Below, one piece after another: positions 34,987 through 44,079 of a DNA stretch of 64,000 nt; position 1 is the stretch's first letter, and every line of letters starts with the position of its first letter. The DNA comes from Lachnoclostridium sp. (GTDB lineage Bacteria > Bacillota > Clostridia > Lachnospirales > Lachnospiraceae), in the NCBI GenBank assembly GCA_021770065.1, contig JAETRR010000011.1, positions 1-64,000 on the forward strand, in the 5' to 3' direction. The notes beneath the pieces are model-generated. The model was not told where the DNA came from. It searched no databases and worked only from the letters and a program-made list of their open reading frames with translations. The translations under genes and the position numbers were made by a program.

Positions 34987-37044
34987 CTATTTTGCCAGAA
35001 GCATCATAATCTCATTGCTTCGTGCAATAAACTTCGTCATAGCCTCAGGAGCCAGCGGCTTGTGGCTGATAAGAGCCAGATCGTAAAGCTGTTCACAGAA
35101 CATGTTCACATGCTCGGAATCACTGTGATTCAGAATATACTGCACCAGCCGGTTATTGGCATTGAGCACCAGAGTCTCACCGCCGCCTCCGAACATATTC
35201 GGATCCATGCCATACATATTGTACATCTTCATCATTTCCTGCATCCGGCGGCTTTCCTCAGAAAGTGTGATCATGGAAGAAATGCTCTCATTCTTGATCT
35301 TCTCCACCTTTACGTCCAGCTTCTCATTGTTCAGAGCCTTGCGGAAAATCTCGGTAAGGGAGTCTGCTGTCTCCTTCAATTCCTCCTCGGAGGCTGTCTC
35401 CACAAAGTCCTCTGTCAGATCCGCATCGATTCTCTGGAACTTCACATGCTCATTCTTCATCTCCAGATGAGAGATAAAGGGAGAATCAATGTTGTGCTTC
35501 AGGATAACGGCGTTCTTGCCCTCTTCCTTGAACATGTTGATGTACTGGCTCTGCTGGATCTCGTCGGTCACATAGAAGATGGTTGTCTTTTCCGGCTCCT
35601 TCTCCTCAGCGCTTTCGTCCCCGGACTCGTCGGGATTCTCCACCACGTCAACCTCGGGAGCCTCCTCCTCGGGAACCAGATCCTTGATCGTCTGATATTT
35701 GCCGTCCAGATCCTTAAAGAGCAGGTAATCCATCATCTTTTCACAGAACTTATCATCCTTTAAGCAGCCGAATTTGATAAAGGGATTAATGTCGTCCCAG
35801 TATTTTTCATAGTCCTCGCGCTCTGTCTTGCACATTCCCGTAAGCTTGTCGGCCACCTTCTTGGTGATGTAATCGGAAATTTTCTTCACAAAGCCGTCAT
35901 TCTGCAAAGCGCTTCTGGAAACATTGAGAGGCAGATCCGGACAGTCAATGACACCCTTAAGAAGCATCAGGAATTCCGGAATCACTTCCTTGATATTATC
36001 TGCAATAAATACCTGGTTGTTGTACAGCTTAATGGTACCCTCAATGGAATCGTACTCCGTGTTGATCTTGGGGAAGTACAGAATTCCCTTCAGGTTAAAC
36101 GGATAATCCATGTTCAGATGAATCCAGAACAGCGGCTCCTTGTAGTCCATAAATACCTTGCGGTAGAATTCCAGATACTCTTCCCTGGTGCACTCATTGG
36201 GATGCTTTGTCCACAGAGGTGCCGTATCGCTTAGGGAAACGGGGCGCTTATTGATCTTTACACGGTCTCTGGCCGGGGAGATCTCCTTCGTCTCCTTGGT
36301 GCCGTCCTCATTTTCTACTTCCTCGGTCTTGGCTTCTTCATGGATGCGCTCTACTACAACATCGTCATCCTTCAAATCCGCTTCGTCAATGGTCTCGTAT
36401 TCCTGCTCCGCATTTGCCTTCTCAAGGAAAATCTCAACAGGCATAAAGGAACAGTACTTACCGATAACCTCACGTGCCCGGTACTCGTTGGCAAATTCCA
36501 GGCTGTCCTCATTTAAGAACAGGGTGATTTCCGTGCCGACCTCTGTGCGGCTGCCCTCGGACATCTGATATTCCGTGCCGCCGTCGCACTCCCAATGCAC
36601 CGGCTTAGCGTCCTTCTGATAGGAGAGGGTATCAATGTGCACCTCATCCGCCACCATAAAGGCAGAGTAAAAGCCCAGTCCGAAATGCCCGATAATCTGA
36701 TCTTCATTGGTTTTATCCTTGTATTTCTCCAGGAAATCCGTAGCGCCGGAGAAGGCAATCTGGTTGATATACTCCTGTACCTCGTCTGCAGTCATTCCAA
36801 GACCTGTGTCGATGAATTTCAGAGTTTTTTCTTCGGGATTCACTACTACCCGTACCATGTTTTTGAAATCTTCGGGATAGGTATACTCGCCGATGAGACT
36901 AAGCTTCTTCAGCTTGGTAATCGCGTCGCATCCGTTGGAGATAAGCTCCCGGAAGAAAATGTCGTGGTCGGAATAGAGCCACTTTTTGATAATCGGAAAA
37001 ATATTTTCGCTGTTAATGGAAAGACTTCCATGCATTTCAGCCAT
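34987..37044 (-). CDS. htpG: Chaperone HtpG (Hsp90)
   Basis: A 685-residue bacterial Hsp90, slightly longer than the E. coli protein. The ATP-binding domain shows FFRELISNGCDAI near residue 30, IDTGLGMT near residue 76 and GHFGLGFYSAFMVAD near residue 118. The middle domain has SDTAPLW and LPLNVSRSALQ. An acidic insertion (about residues 465-495) and a C-terminal dimer region with NMYGMDPNMFGGGGE follow. It is transcribed from a CIRCE-associated promoter, so HrcA control of heat-shock type is expected. Confidence 0.97.
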   Translation of the reverse strand: MAEMHGSLSINSENIFPIIKKWLYSDHDIFFRELISNGCDAITKLKKLSLIGEYTYPEDFKNMVRVVVNPEEKTLKFIDTGLGMTADEVQEYINQIAFSGATDFLEKYKDKTNEDQIIGHFGLGFYSAFMVADEVHIDTLSYQKDAKPVHWECDGGTEYQMSEGSRTEVGTEITLFLNEDSLEFANEYRAREVIGKYCSFMPVEIFLEKANAEQEYETIDEADLKDDDVVVERIHEEAKTEEVENEDGTKETKEISPARDRVKINKRPVSLSDTAPLWTKHPNECTREEYLEFYRKVFMDYKEPLFWIHLNMDYPFNLKGILYFPKINTEYDSIEGTIKLYNNQVFIADNIKEVIPEFLMLLKGVIDCPDLPLNVSRSALQNDGFVKKISDYITKKVADKLTGMCKTEREDYEKYWDDINPFIKFGCLKDDKFCEKMMDYLLFKDLDGKYQTIKDLVPEEEAPEVDVVENPDESGDESAEEKEPEKTTIFYVTDEIQQSQYINMFKEEGKNAVILKHNIDSPFISHLEMKNEHVKFQRIDADLTEDFVETASEEELKETADSLTEIFRKALNNEKLDVKVEKIKNESISSMITLSEESRRMQEMMKMYNMYGMDPNMFGGGGETLVLNANNRLVQYILNHSDSEHVNMFCEQLYDLALISHKPLAPEAMTKFIARSNEIMMLLAK

Positions 37045-37086
37045 AAATGTTCACTCCTTCGTATGTGTTTTCGTATTCTGAGACAT

Positions 37087-37149
37087 ATTGTAATATGAGA
37101 GGAATAAAAAGTCAATAGAAAATTAGCACTCCATGGAAGCGAGTGCTAA
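37087..37149 (-). promoter_or_regulatory. htpG promoter with CIRCE operator
   Basis: A perfect CIRCE element, TTAGCACTC-N9-GAGTGCTAA, occupies 37123-37149. On the minus strand TTGACT (37110-37115) and TACAAT (37087-37092) follow it with 17-base spacing. CIRCE is the HrcA repressor site; here it lies just upstream of the -35 box. Confidence 0.93.
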
Positions 37150-37384
37150 CAAATTTCTATAAACTTTCTAAAATTTTTATAAAACGGGATGCGGACTGGC
37201 TTGCAAATGAGCCTGCCACTTGTTTTCGTCCGCTTTTCCCGAACATGTAAACTGTATCCCACTGCCTTCTGAGGGCACTATAAATTATGAAAAAATTAAT
37301 AGAAATATACTGGATTTGCATGTAGAGGGGTGTTATTATATAAATTGGCAGGCCCGTGAAGGCCGGAGAACTATATTTTGTGAC

Positions 37385-37532
37385 TTTACCCTTTAGTGCT
37401 GCCTGGCAGCGACTTAAAACAGTAATATTCTTCACAGTGCACAAATCGATTTACAGACGCATGTTTTTGCGGCTGGAAATTGATTTAGGCTAAAGTGTAC
37501 TGTGAGGAATATTACGGAACTGGAATAGGAGG
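37385..37532 (+). repeat. Structured hairpin repeat, long form, upstream of SGNH gene
   Basis: Long form with a 5' module (TTTACCCTTTAGTG, then a GCTGCC/GGCAGC mini-hairpin) before the main hairpin. The main stem pairs GTAATATTC (37422-37430) with GAATATTAC (37507-37515), a compensated change from the GTAATATCC/GGATATTAC of other copies. TTCACAGTGCAC pairs with GTGTACTGTGAG. The tail GGAACTGGAATAGGAGG ends six bases before the GTG start. Confidence 0.88.
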
Positions 37533-37538
37533 AACAGG

Positions 37539-38321
37539 GTGAGGCAGAGTAGGAAAGGAGCTCTGTATCTGCTTTTGGCAGTGGCCCTTTTAGCAGGATA
37601 TATATTAAATCTGGAGCAGGGCAGCTCCCCGGGCAGTGAGGATTTCCCGGCAGTAGAATGGATTCGGGTCCAGGAGCGCTCCGATGTGGGGGAGATTGAA
37701 CAGGCCCTTTTAAGACGTGACCAGGAGGAAGCAGCAGAACAGATTAAAGAATCAGCTCCCAAAGAGACGGAGGAAAAACCCATGGACAGGCAAAGCCTGC
37801 GGCGCAGGCTGGGCTCTGCCATAATTGTGGGGGATTCCGTAGCAGAGGGATTCCTGGATTACGAATTTCTGGAGGCGGACTCCGTTATAGCAGAAAAAGG
37901 ACTGCGCGCCGACTCGGCGGGCGAGGAGATACGCAAGGCGCTGGATCTGCAGCCGACACAGCTTTTTCTGTCCATAGGCCTTAACGATCTGGAGTACTGC
38001 CGGGGAGACAGCGGACGATTCGTCAGATATTACAGGGAACGGATTCGGGAGATACGGGAAGAATTTCCGGAGCTTCCTGTCTATATCAACGGAATTCTTC
38101 CTATCCTGCCGGAAGCGGTGGAGGAAAAGGCGGAGCTGGGATATGTGGACGAATTCAATGAAGCCCTGCGGCAGATGTGTGAGGAACTTAAGCTTACCTT
38201 TATTGACAGCAGCGATCTCTTAGAGGGCAGAGAGGAATGGTATCAGAAGGATGCCATACATCTGAAATCACAGTTTTATCCCCTGTGGCTCAATCGGATG
38301 GAAGAAACGGCAGGACTATAG
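37539..38321 (+). CDS. SGNH/GDSL-family hydrolase
   Basis: A 260-residue exported SGNH hydrolase. A signal anchor spans residues 7-24. The catalytic blocks are VGDSVAEGF (Ser) near residue 93, GLNDLEY near residue 147 and DAIHLKSQFYPLW (Asp/His) near residue 238. Residues 30-85 are a charged linker. GTG 37539 follows AGGAGG supplied by the repeat. It leads an operon with DUF4358, MBOAT and DHHW proteins, which together look like a system for O-acetylating an extracellular glycan. Confidence 0.88.
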   Translation: MRQSRKGALYLLLAVALLAGYILNLEQGSSPGSEDFPAVEWIRVQERSDVGEIEQALLRRDQEEAAEQIKESAPKETEEKPMDRQSLRRRLGSAIIVGDSVAEGFLDYEFLEADSVIAEKGLRADSAGEEIRKALDLQPTQLFLSIGLNDLEYCRGDSGRFVRYYRERIREIREEFPELPVYINGILPILPEAVEEKAELGYVDEFNEALRQMCEELKLTFIDSSDLLEGREEWYQKDAIHLKSQFYPLWLNRMEETAGL

Positions 38322-38807
38322 ATGAACAGATGGGATATTTTACTAAAGCTGGCCAAGGTTTTACTGGCGGGCCTGTTAGTTGTGATGCTGGCAGGCCTCA
38401 TCCGGGGAAGCGCACGGAACCCGGATTTTGCCGTGTTGAAAGCAAATGTGGAGGCGGAACTGGATCTGTCCTGTATGCGGCAGGGAGATGAACAGCTTCT
38501 CAGGAGGCTCTACGGGTTAAATGGAGGAGAGCTGAAGCACTGGGTCCTCTATACGGCCCGGGATAATATGGATGTAGAGGAACTGCTCTTAGTGGAAGCG
38601 GCAGAAGAGGGACAGGTGTCTCAGATACGCCAGGCTGCAGAGAAACGGGCGGAAACACAGAAGAACAATTTTGAAGGGTATGGGCCGGAGCAGCTGAAGC
38701 TGATTGAAAAGTATGTGCTGTGGGAGTCGGATCCCTACCTGCTTTTTGTGATTTCGGAAAATGCAGAGGCAGTCAAATCCGGATTTGTAAAGGGCTTATA
38801 TGAATAA
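38322..38807 (+). CDS. DUF4358-like membrane-anchored protein
   Basis: A 161-residue protein with one N-terminal membrane segment (about residues 8-28) and an extracellular helical domain. LRRLYGLNGGELKHWVLYT, DVEELLLVEA and FEGYGPEQLKLIEKYVL match my memory of DUF4358, a Clostridia family often near MBOAT genes. It starts one base after the SGNH stop and lies 30 bases before the MBOAT start. The function is unknown; a subunit of the acetylation machine is plausible. Confidence 0.72.
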   Translation: MNRWDILLKLAKVLLAGLLVVMLAGLIRGSARNPDFAVLKANVEAELDLSCMRQGDEQLLRRLYGLNGGELKHWVLYTARDNMDVEELLLVEAAEEGQVSQIRQAAEKRAETQKNNFEGYGPEQLKLIEKYVLWESDPYLLFVISENAEAVKSGFVKGLYE

Positions 38808-38837
38808 CAGAAAGAACCTTAAGGAAAGGCAGCGATT

Positions 38838-40232
38838 GTGGTTTTCAGCAGTATATTTTTTATCTGTACTTTTCTTCCGGTGACGATTGCGCTGTATTAC
38901 CTGGCGCCTCATCGGATGCGCAACGGGATTCTGCTCCTGGCAAGTCTCTTTTTCTATGCCTGGGGCGAGCCTGTATATCTGTTTTTAATGCTGTACAGCA
39001 TTTTATTTAACTATGTGATCGGAATTGACATTGCCAGAAAAAAGGCAGGGAGAAAAAGGGCAGGCATCAGTCTGTTTTTTGGTGTCTTGATCAATCTTCT
39101 GATTCTGGGATTTTTCAAATATTACGGTTTTGCGGCAGAAAATATCGAAGCGCTGACAGGATGGCAGTTTCCAAAGCTTACCCTGCCTCTTCCTATCGGA
39201 CTGTCGTTTTACACATTTCAGTCTCTTTCCTATCTGATAGATGTATACCGGGGAAAGGCACAGCATCAGAGGAATATTCTCTCTTTCGGACTGTATATTT
39301 CCATGTTTCCTCAACTGGTGGCAGGCCCTATTGTCCAGTATGCAGATATTGACGCCCAGCTTAAAAACCGGGAGGAGTCCATGGACAAGTTTGGCCAGGG
39401 CGTCCAGTACTTTATCTGGGGACTGGCAAAGAAGGTGCTTCTGGCCAATAATCTGGGGGCAGTGCATGAGGCAGTGACAGCCCTGCCCTCCCTGTCGGTG
39501 CTCTCGGCCTGGACAGGCGCTCTGGCTTATACCTTTCAGATATACTACGATTTCAGCGGATATTCCGATATGGCTATCGGATTGGGAAAGATGTTCGGCT
39601 TTGACCTGAAAGAAAATTTTGCTCATCCCTATTGCGCGCGCAGTATTACGGAATTCTGGCGCAGGTGGCACATTTCCCTCGGCTCCTGGTTCCGGGAATA
39701 TGTTTACATTCCCCTGGGAGGCAACCGGACGGGAGTGTTCCGCCATATCTTAAATCTTCTGATTGTGTGGGCGCTGACAGGCCTGTGGCATGGGGCAAGC
39801 TGGAATTTTGTTGTGTGGGGCCTGTATTACGGAGTGCTTCTGATTCTGGAAAAATATGTATTAAAACAAAGGACAGAGCGGATTCCTGTTCTGGGAACAA
39901 TTTATACCATGCTGCTTGTAGTTGTGGGATGGGTGTTTTTTTTCAGTCCTACGCTCACTGCGGCCTGCAGCTATCTGGGGATGATGTTTGGAGCGGGCGC
40001 GGCGGGAATTACGGATGATGCAGGCATGTATTACCTCCTCACCAGCCTGGTGCTGTTCTGGTTTTCCTGGATTTTTGCGGTTCCTGCGGCCTCACGGATA
40101 TTCAGGGAGAGTATGGAGCGTCCGGGCAGATTCACGCCTCTGCTGATTGCGGTTCATATGGGGTTTTTTTTGACGGCCATAGCGTATCTGATTCACGACA
40201 CCTACAATCCGTTTTTATATTTTCGATTTTGA
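38838..40232 (+). CDS. MBOAT-family O-acyltransferase
   Basis: A 464-residue polytopic MBOAT protein (AlgI/DltB/PatA group) that moves acyl groups across the membrane. It has about eleven hydrophobic segments. The typical block YCARSITEFWRRWHISLGSW lies near residue 265, and the catalytic histidine is in GLWHGASWNFVVWG near residue 317. It starts with GTG after AAGGAAAGG. With the following DHHW protein it parallels AlgI-AlgJ/X of alginate acetylation, so extracellular polymer acetylation is likely. Confidence 0.92.
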   Translation: MVFSSIFFICTFLPVTIALYYLAPHRMRNGILLLASLFFYAWGEPVYLFLMLYSILFNYVIGIDIARKKAGRKRAGISLFFGVLINLLILGFFKYYGFAAENIEALTGWQFPKLTLPLPIGLSFYTFQSLSYLIDVYRGKAQHQRNILSFGLYISMFPQLVAGPIVQYADIDAQLKNREESMDKFGQGVQYFIWGLAKKVLLANNLGAVHEAVTALPSLSVLSAWTGALAYTFQIYYDFSGYSDMAIGLGKMFGFDLKENFAHPYCARSITEFWRRWHISLGSWFREYVYIPLGGNRTGVFRHILNLLIVWALTGLWHGASWNFVVWGLYYGVLLILEKYVLKQRTERIPVLGTIYTMLLVVVGWVFFFSPTLTAACSYLGMMFGAGAAGITDDAGMYYLLTSLVLFWFSWIFAVPAASRIFRESMERPGRFTPLLIAVHMGFFLTAIAYLIHDTYNPFLYFRF

Positions 40233-40249
40233 GGAGCTGAGATACGAAG

Positions 40250-41416
40250 TTGAGACGAAAAAGAGAGAGAAGACAGCTGTCTGCTTATTCCTGGCTCGGC
40301 CTGTTGTTCCTTATCTGCCTTGTTTCCTTTGGAACACTGAATCTGCTCTGTGAAGACAGGGTGTTTTCCGAGGCAGAGAACCGCTATCTGGAGCAGCGGC
40401 CCGTCCTGCGGCTTGCAGGAATTATGGACGGGAAGTTCATGAGCAATTATGAAAAATATCAGACGGATCAATTTTTTGCCCGTGATACCTGGATTAAATT
40501 CCGTTCCGGAGCTGATCGTTTTCTTGGAAAAAATGAATCAGGCGGTGTGTACCTGGGAAAGGATGAGCGGCTTTATGAGAAACCGGCACAGCTCAAAGAA
40601 CAGGTGTGGATGAATCTGGATTCCATACAGGCTTTTGCCGGAAGACATGACGGGACAAATACGTACCTGCTTCTGGTTCCGGGAGCGGCCGGGGTGAATC
40701 CGGAGGGACTGCCGTCCTTTGCCCCGGTGGAGGATCAGGCAGATCAGTTAAGCCGGATCGGGGAATATCTCAATGGAACGATCCGGGAAATTCCGGTTTA
40801 TAAGACGCTCCGGGAACACCGCACCGAATACCTGTATTACCGGACGGATCACCACTGGACCACACTGGGAGCCTGGTATGCTTTTTGCGAGGCACAGAAG
40901 GTGATGGATCTTGAGGCTGTTCGGGAAATGAACATTTATCCTGTTACAAACCGCTTCCAGGGGACACTGGCTTCCAGAAGCGGCTATCAGGTGCCTTCGG
41001 ATACGATTTCCGTCTATTGGCCAGAGGAGGAAGAGCAGCTGGTCGTTACCTATGTGGAGGAACAGAAGAAATCCCCTTCTCTGTACGCCTCAAAGAAGCT
41101 CAATGGCCGTGACAAATACGGTGTGTTTCTGGACGGAAACCATCCTGTTGTGAAGATCCGCACCATGGCTCCGGGCGAACGGCGTCTTCTGCTTCTGAAG
41201 GACTCTTATGCCAACTGCTTTGTGCCGTTTCTGACTTCCTCTTTCAGAGAGATAGTATTGGTGGATCCCAGGTATTACTATGGGAATCTGGATACCTTTA
41301 TGCAGGAACAGGAATTTACGGATATTCTGTTTCTGTACAATCTCAATACTTTTCTGGAGGATGATGTGCTCCATTTTGTCCTGGAGGAACCGAAACAGAG
41401 TGCTACAGAAGGGTAA
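40250..41416 (+). CDS. DHHW-family (AlgJ/AlgX-like) protein
   Basis: A 388-residue exported protein with a signal anchor at about residues 13-33. Its DHHW motif, YRTDHHWTTLGAWYAF near residue 202, gives the family name and holds catalytic Asp/His; KDSYANCFVPFL near residue 318 supplies the serine block of the SGNH-like fold. Such proteins finish the acetyl transfer from an MBOAT partner, here 17 bases upstream. The TTG start has GAGGAG 13 bases away, so the exact start is uncertain. The 3' end overlaps a convergent gene by 14 bases. Confidence 0.87.
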   Translation: MRRKRERRQLSAYSWLGLLFLICLVSFGTLNLLCEDRVFSEAENRYLEQRPVLRLAGIMDGKFMSNYEKYQTDQFFARDTWIKFRSGADRFLGKNESGGVYLGKDERLYEKPAQLKEQVWMNLDSIQAFAGRHDGTNTYLLLVPGAAGVNPEGLPSFAPVEDQADQLSRIGEYLNGTIREIPVYKTLREHRTEYLYYRTDHHWTTLGAWYAFCEAQKVMDLEAVREMNIYPVTNRFQGTLASRSGYQVPSDTISVYWPEEEEQLVVTYVEEQKKSPSLYASKKLNGRDKYGVFLDGNHPVVKIRTMAPGERRLLLLKDSYANCFVPFLTSSFREIVLVDPRYYYGNLDTFMQEQEFTDILFLYNLNTFLEDDVLHFVLEEPKQSATEG

Positions 41417-41906
41417 AAGCAATGTTCTGCCGGAGCAGGAACTTCTGAACCATCTGATCCCAGGAACGTTCCAGAGATTTGTCCATGGTAAAAAGACTTA
41501 AGGACACAGCGGTGGTGCAGAAAAGGCCTGCAGAATCATAGTGGATGTTGAGAACCAGGCCGTTTATATCCTGTATGGAAAAGACGCTTTCTGTCTGTTT
41601 CAGCAGCTTTTCGGTGTTGCCGGGGGAAAGCTGGAAGGTAAAACGGAAATTCAGAGGAGTGCGTTTCCCTTTGATAAGTTCCAGACAAAAAGGGCGTATC
41701 TCCTGCCAGAGGGAAAAGCGGCGGTTCATAAGGCCGAGGGCTTCCTGCTCTTCTTTTGAATAGTAATCGGGCTTTATATGTCCGTCTATATGGAAGGTGT
41801 TTGAGGTGGTGACTGTGCCTTCCACAAGCAGGAAGGCATCGAAGTCAGGCTGAAGGAGCAGCCTGTTCATAAAAGATTTGATGTCTTTAATCTGCAGTGA
41901 TATCAT
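41403..41906 (-). CDS. DUF5721-family protein
   Basis: A 167-residue cytoplasmic protein starting MISLQIKDIKSFMNRLLLQ, with FDAFLLVEGTVTTSNTFHIDG near residue 20 and FRFTFQLSP near residue 88. I recognise it as the DUF5721 type found in Lachnospiraceae; its function is unknown. On the minus strand AGGAGG lies seven bases before the ATG. It converges on the DHHW gene with overlapping 3' ends, and no terminator separates them. Confidence 0.78.
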   Translation of the reverse strand: MISLQIKDIKSFMNRLLLQPDFDAFLLVEGTVTTSNTFHIDGHIKPDYYSKEEQEALGLMNRRFSLWQEIRPFCLELIKGKRTPLNFRFTFQLSPGNTEKLLKQTESVFSIQDINGLVLNIHYDSAGLFCTTAVSLSLFTMDKSLERSWDQMVQKFLLRQNIAFTLL

Positions 41907-42091
41907 AGAATACCTCCTGGGCGCTGCTGGTGTTATGACCGGACGGGAACAGGCTTTCCCGGTGCCGGAACAAGGTGTTTTTAGTATACATGGAAACAGC
42001 CGGAAATGCAATCGCGTAAGTGTTCAAACTGTGGAGCGTGCTGCCGGTGTTACGGAGTGGGCAGATATTAAATGAAAGGAAGGAATTGAAG

Positions 42092-43384
42092 ATGAATACA
42101 AATACATATGCAGAGGATCTGCTTCAGCTTGTGGAGGAGGGAACTTCTCCCTTTCATGTGACGGCCAGTGTGGAGCGGCAGCTTGTGAAGGCAGGATTTA
42201 CAAAGCTCTCTATGGGACATGACTGGAGCCTTGATAATGGAGGCAGGTACTATGTGGTGCATAACGGCTCCAGTCTGATTGCGTTTACGATAGGGAGGAA
42301 GCTTCAGTTTGGTGATTCCTTCCGGATTGCGGCAGCACATACGGATTTTCCGGGGCTTCGGGTGAAGCCTTCTCCTGAGCTTGTGAAGGACGGATACCGG
42401 CAGCTTAATGTAGAGGTGTACGGCGGCGCCATTTTAAATACCTGGCTTGACAGGCCTTTGTCCGCAGCAGGAAGGGCAGTGCTGCGTAGCGGTGATATCT
42501 TTCACCCGGAGGTCAGGCTTATAGATTTCAGAAAGCCGTTTCTGACGATTCCCAATCTGGCCATTCACATTAACCGGGATGTGAATAAGGGCGTGGAGCT
42601 GAATAAACAGACGGATATGCTGCCCGTTCTGGGCCTTTCCGGGGAAGAACCGGATGAAGTGTATTTCCGGAAATATCTGGCCGGGGAACTTGAGGTGGAG
42701 CCGGAGGATATTCTGGAGTATGAGCTTGGACTTTACAATTCGGATGCCGGGGATTTCCTGGGTCTTTCCGGGGAGTTTATTTCTTCTCCCAGGCTTGATA
42801 ATCTGACCTCTGTGCAGGCGGTGGTGTCGGGGCTGATTGCAGGGGAAAGGGAAAGCGGATTTAATGTGGGCGCCTTTTTTGATCATGAGGAAATTGGCAG
42901 CCGTACCAAGCAGGGGGCCGGTTCGGTGCTTTTTCCGGCGGTTCTGGAGAGAATCTTTTTGTCCTACGGAAGGGGCAGGGAGAAGTTTTTTGAGAGCTTT
43001 GCTGACAGTATGATGCTGTCGGTGGATGTGGGGCATGCCCTTCATCCCAATAAGGCGGATAAGAATGATCCTACGAATAAGGATATTCTGGGTAAAGGGA
43101 TCTGTATTAAGGAGGCAAGCGGGCAGTCTTATGCCACGGACAGCGAGGCTGTGGCAGTAATGCAGCAGATTTGTGAAGCGGAAGGGATTCCTTATCAGAA
43201 GTTTGTGAATCGCTCGGACGGGACCAGCGGAAGTACGCTCGGGTCTATTGCTTCTGCGTTTTTTCCGGTTCGGACGGTGGATGTCGGGGTGCCGCTTCTT
43301 GCCATGCATTCCAGCAGGGAACTGATGGGGACGGCGGATCAGGAGAGTCTGGTGCGGGCGGTTAGGGCGTTTTATTCTTTGTAG
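42092..43384 (+). CDS. apeB: M18-family aminopeptidase
   Basis: A 430-residue M18 zinc aminopeptidase. Metal ligands are in AAAHTDFPGLRVKP near residue 81, FDHEEIGSRTKQGAG near residue 263, and VDVGHALHPN near residue 310, with a late histidine in LLAMHSSREL near residue 405. The length is normal. It removes N-terminal residues, often acidic, from peptides in the cytoplasm. AAAGGAAGGAA precedes the ATG. A large palindrome follows ten bases after the stop. Confidence 0.95.
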   Translation: MNTNTYAEDLLQLVEEGTSPFHVTASVERQLVKAGFTKLSMGHDWSLDNGGRYYVVHNGSSLIAFTIGRKLQFGDSFRIAAAHTDFPGLRVKPSPELVKDGYRQLNVEVYGGAILNTWLDRPLSAAGRAVLRSGDIFHPEVRLIDFRKPFLTIPNLAIHINRDVNKGVELNKQTDMLPVLGLSGEEPDEVYFRKYLAGELEVEPEDILEYELGLYNSDAGDFLGLSGEFISSPRLDNLTSVQAVVSGLIAGERESGFNVGAFFDHEEIGSRTKQGAGSVLFPAVLERIFLSYGRGREKFFESFADSMMLSVDVGHALHPNKADKNDPTNKDILGKGICIKEASGQSYATDSEAVAVMQQICEAEGIPYQKFVNRSDGTSGSTLGSIASAFFPVRTVDVGVPLLAMHSSRELMGTADQESLVRAVRAFYSL

Positions 43385-43394
43385 GACGGACGTT

Positions 43395-43573
43395 CAGCCA
43401 GTCTGCGGCGGAAGCTTCTCTCCGGCTTTTCCATATCAGTGTTCGGACGGTTCTCGTACAGGAAGTCTGCTCTTATCGGACTAAAGTCCGCTAATATCAG
43501 ACGTCCTGTACGCGAACAGCCGGACACTTGATATTGGAAAAGCCAAAGAGAAGCTTCCGCCGCAGACTGGCTG
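43395..43573. repeat. Large palindromic element (copy 1) after apeB
   Basis: A 179-base inverted repeat. The outer arms match perfectly for 27 bases (CAGCCAGTCTGCGG... with its complement), then GGCTTTTCCA pairs with TGGAAAAGCC. The core carries GTTCGGACGGTTCTCGTACA on one side and TGTACGCGAACAGCCGGACA on the other, and ends in an apical GGACT-AA-AGTCC. The core recurs inverted at 48029-48225; the outer arms do not. Confidence 0.85.
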
Positions 43574-43603
43574 AACTGGTATTGGGGGGATTGCAGGAAG
43601 TGC

Positions 43604-43972
43604 TTGACAAATCTTCTGATTTTGCATATTCTAAAGCATAGATGGATGCAGAGTGTATTTGGAAATAGTGGGTATGAAATTGGAATAGGGAAAGGCGGAG
43701 AACGGAAAAGTAATTCATTTCCGAAGCAGCAGAGAGAAGCTGTCGATGGCTGAAAGCAGCTTTTGTGAAGGGATGGATGAAGTGCATCCGGGAGCTGATC
43801 CGGTGAGTGGAAAGGCGGCAGGGGCTGTTTTGTGACAGGTATTCTGCAGTGCGGGAACATAAGCCGGGTACGTGGCGCGCGTTAAGCGGATGAGTGGAAG
43901 GGCAGTCTGCCCTTTTAGAAGAGTGGAACCGCGGATTATTTCGTCTCTTGGAGACGGGGTAGTCCGTTTTTT
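43604..43972 (+). promoter_or_regulatory. Cysteine T-box leader with promoter and terminator
   Basis: TTGACA (43604-43609) and TATTCT (43627-43632) are 17 bases apart. The transcript would hold a stem I with a GAAGTGCATCC bulge, giving TGC (Cys) as specifier codon, then the T-box sequence GAGTGGAACCGCGG at 43921-43934. A terminator (CGGATTATTTCGTCTC with GAGACGGGGTAGTCCG, then six T) competes at 43932-43972. Uncharged tRNA-Cys should allow readthrough into cysE-cysS. Confidence 0.88.
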
Positions 43973-44079
43973 ATGCACGGGCCCGTGCAGAGGAAGTATG
44001 CCGTTAAAGTGGCGCACGGGCTGCGCGGTGGGCAGGGAAGAGGTCTTTCCTGCTCGATTAGATGGAGGAGGGATATATT

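Noticed and set aside
34894-35763. 289-codon plus-strand frame opposite htpG
   Set aside because: It lies antisense to the well-conserved HtpG sequence and reads as a shadow frame.
43395-43573. Integron attC-like recombination site
   Set aside because: In attC sites the ends are conserved and the middle varies; here the centre is conserved and the ends vary, and no integrase is present.
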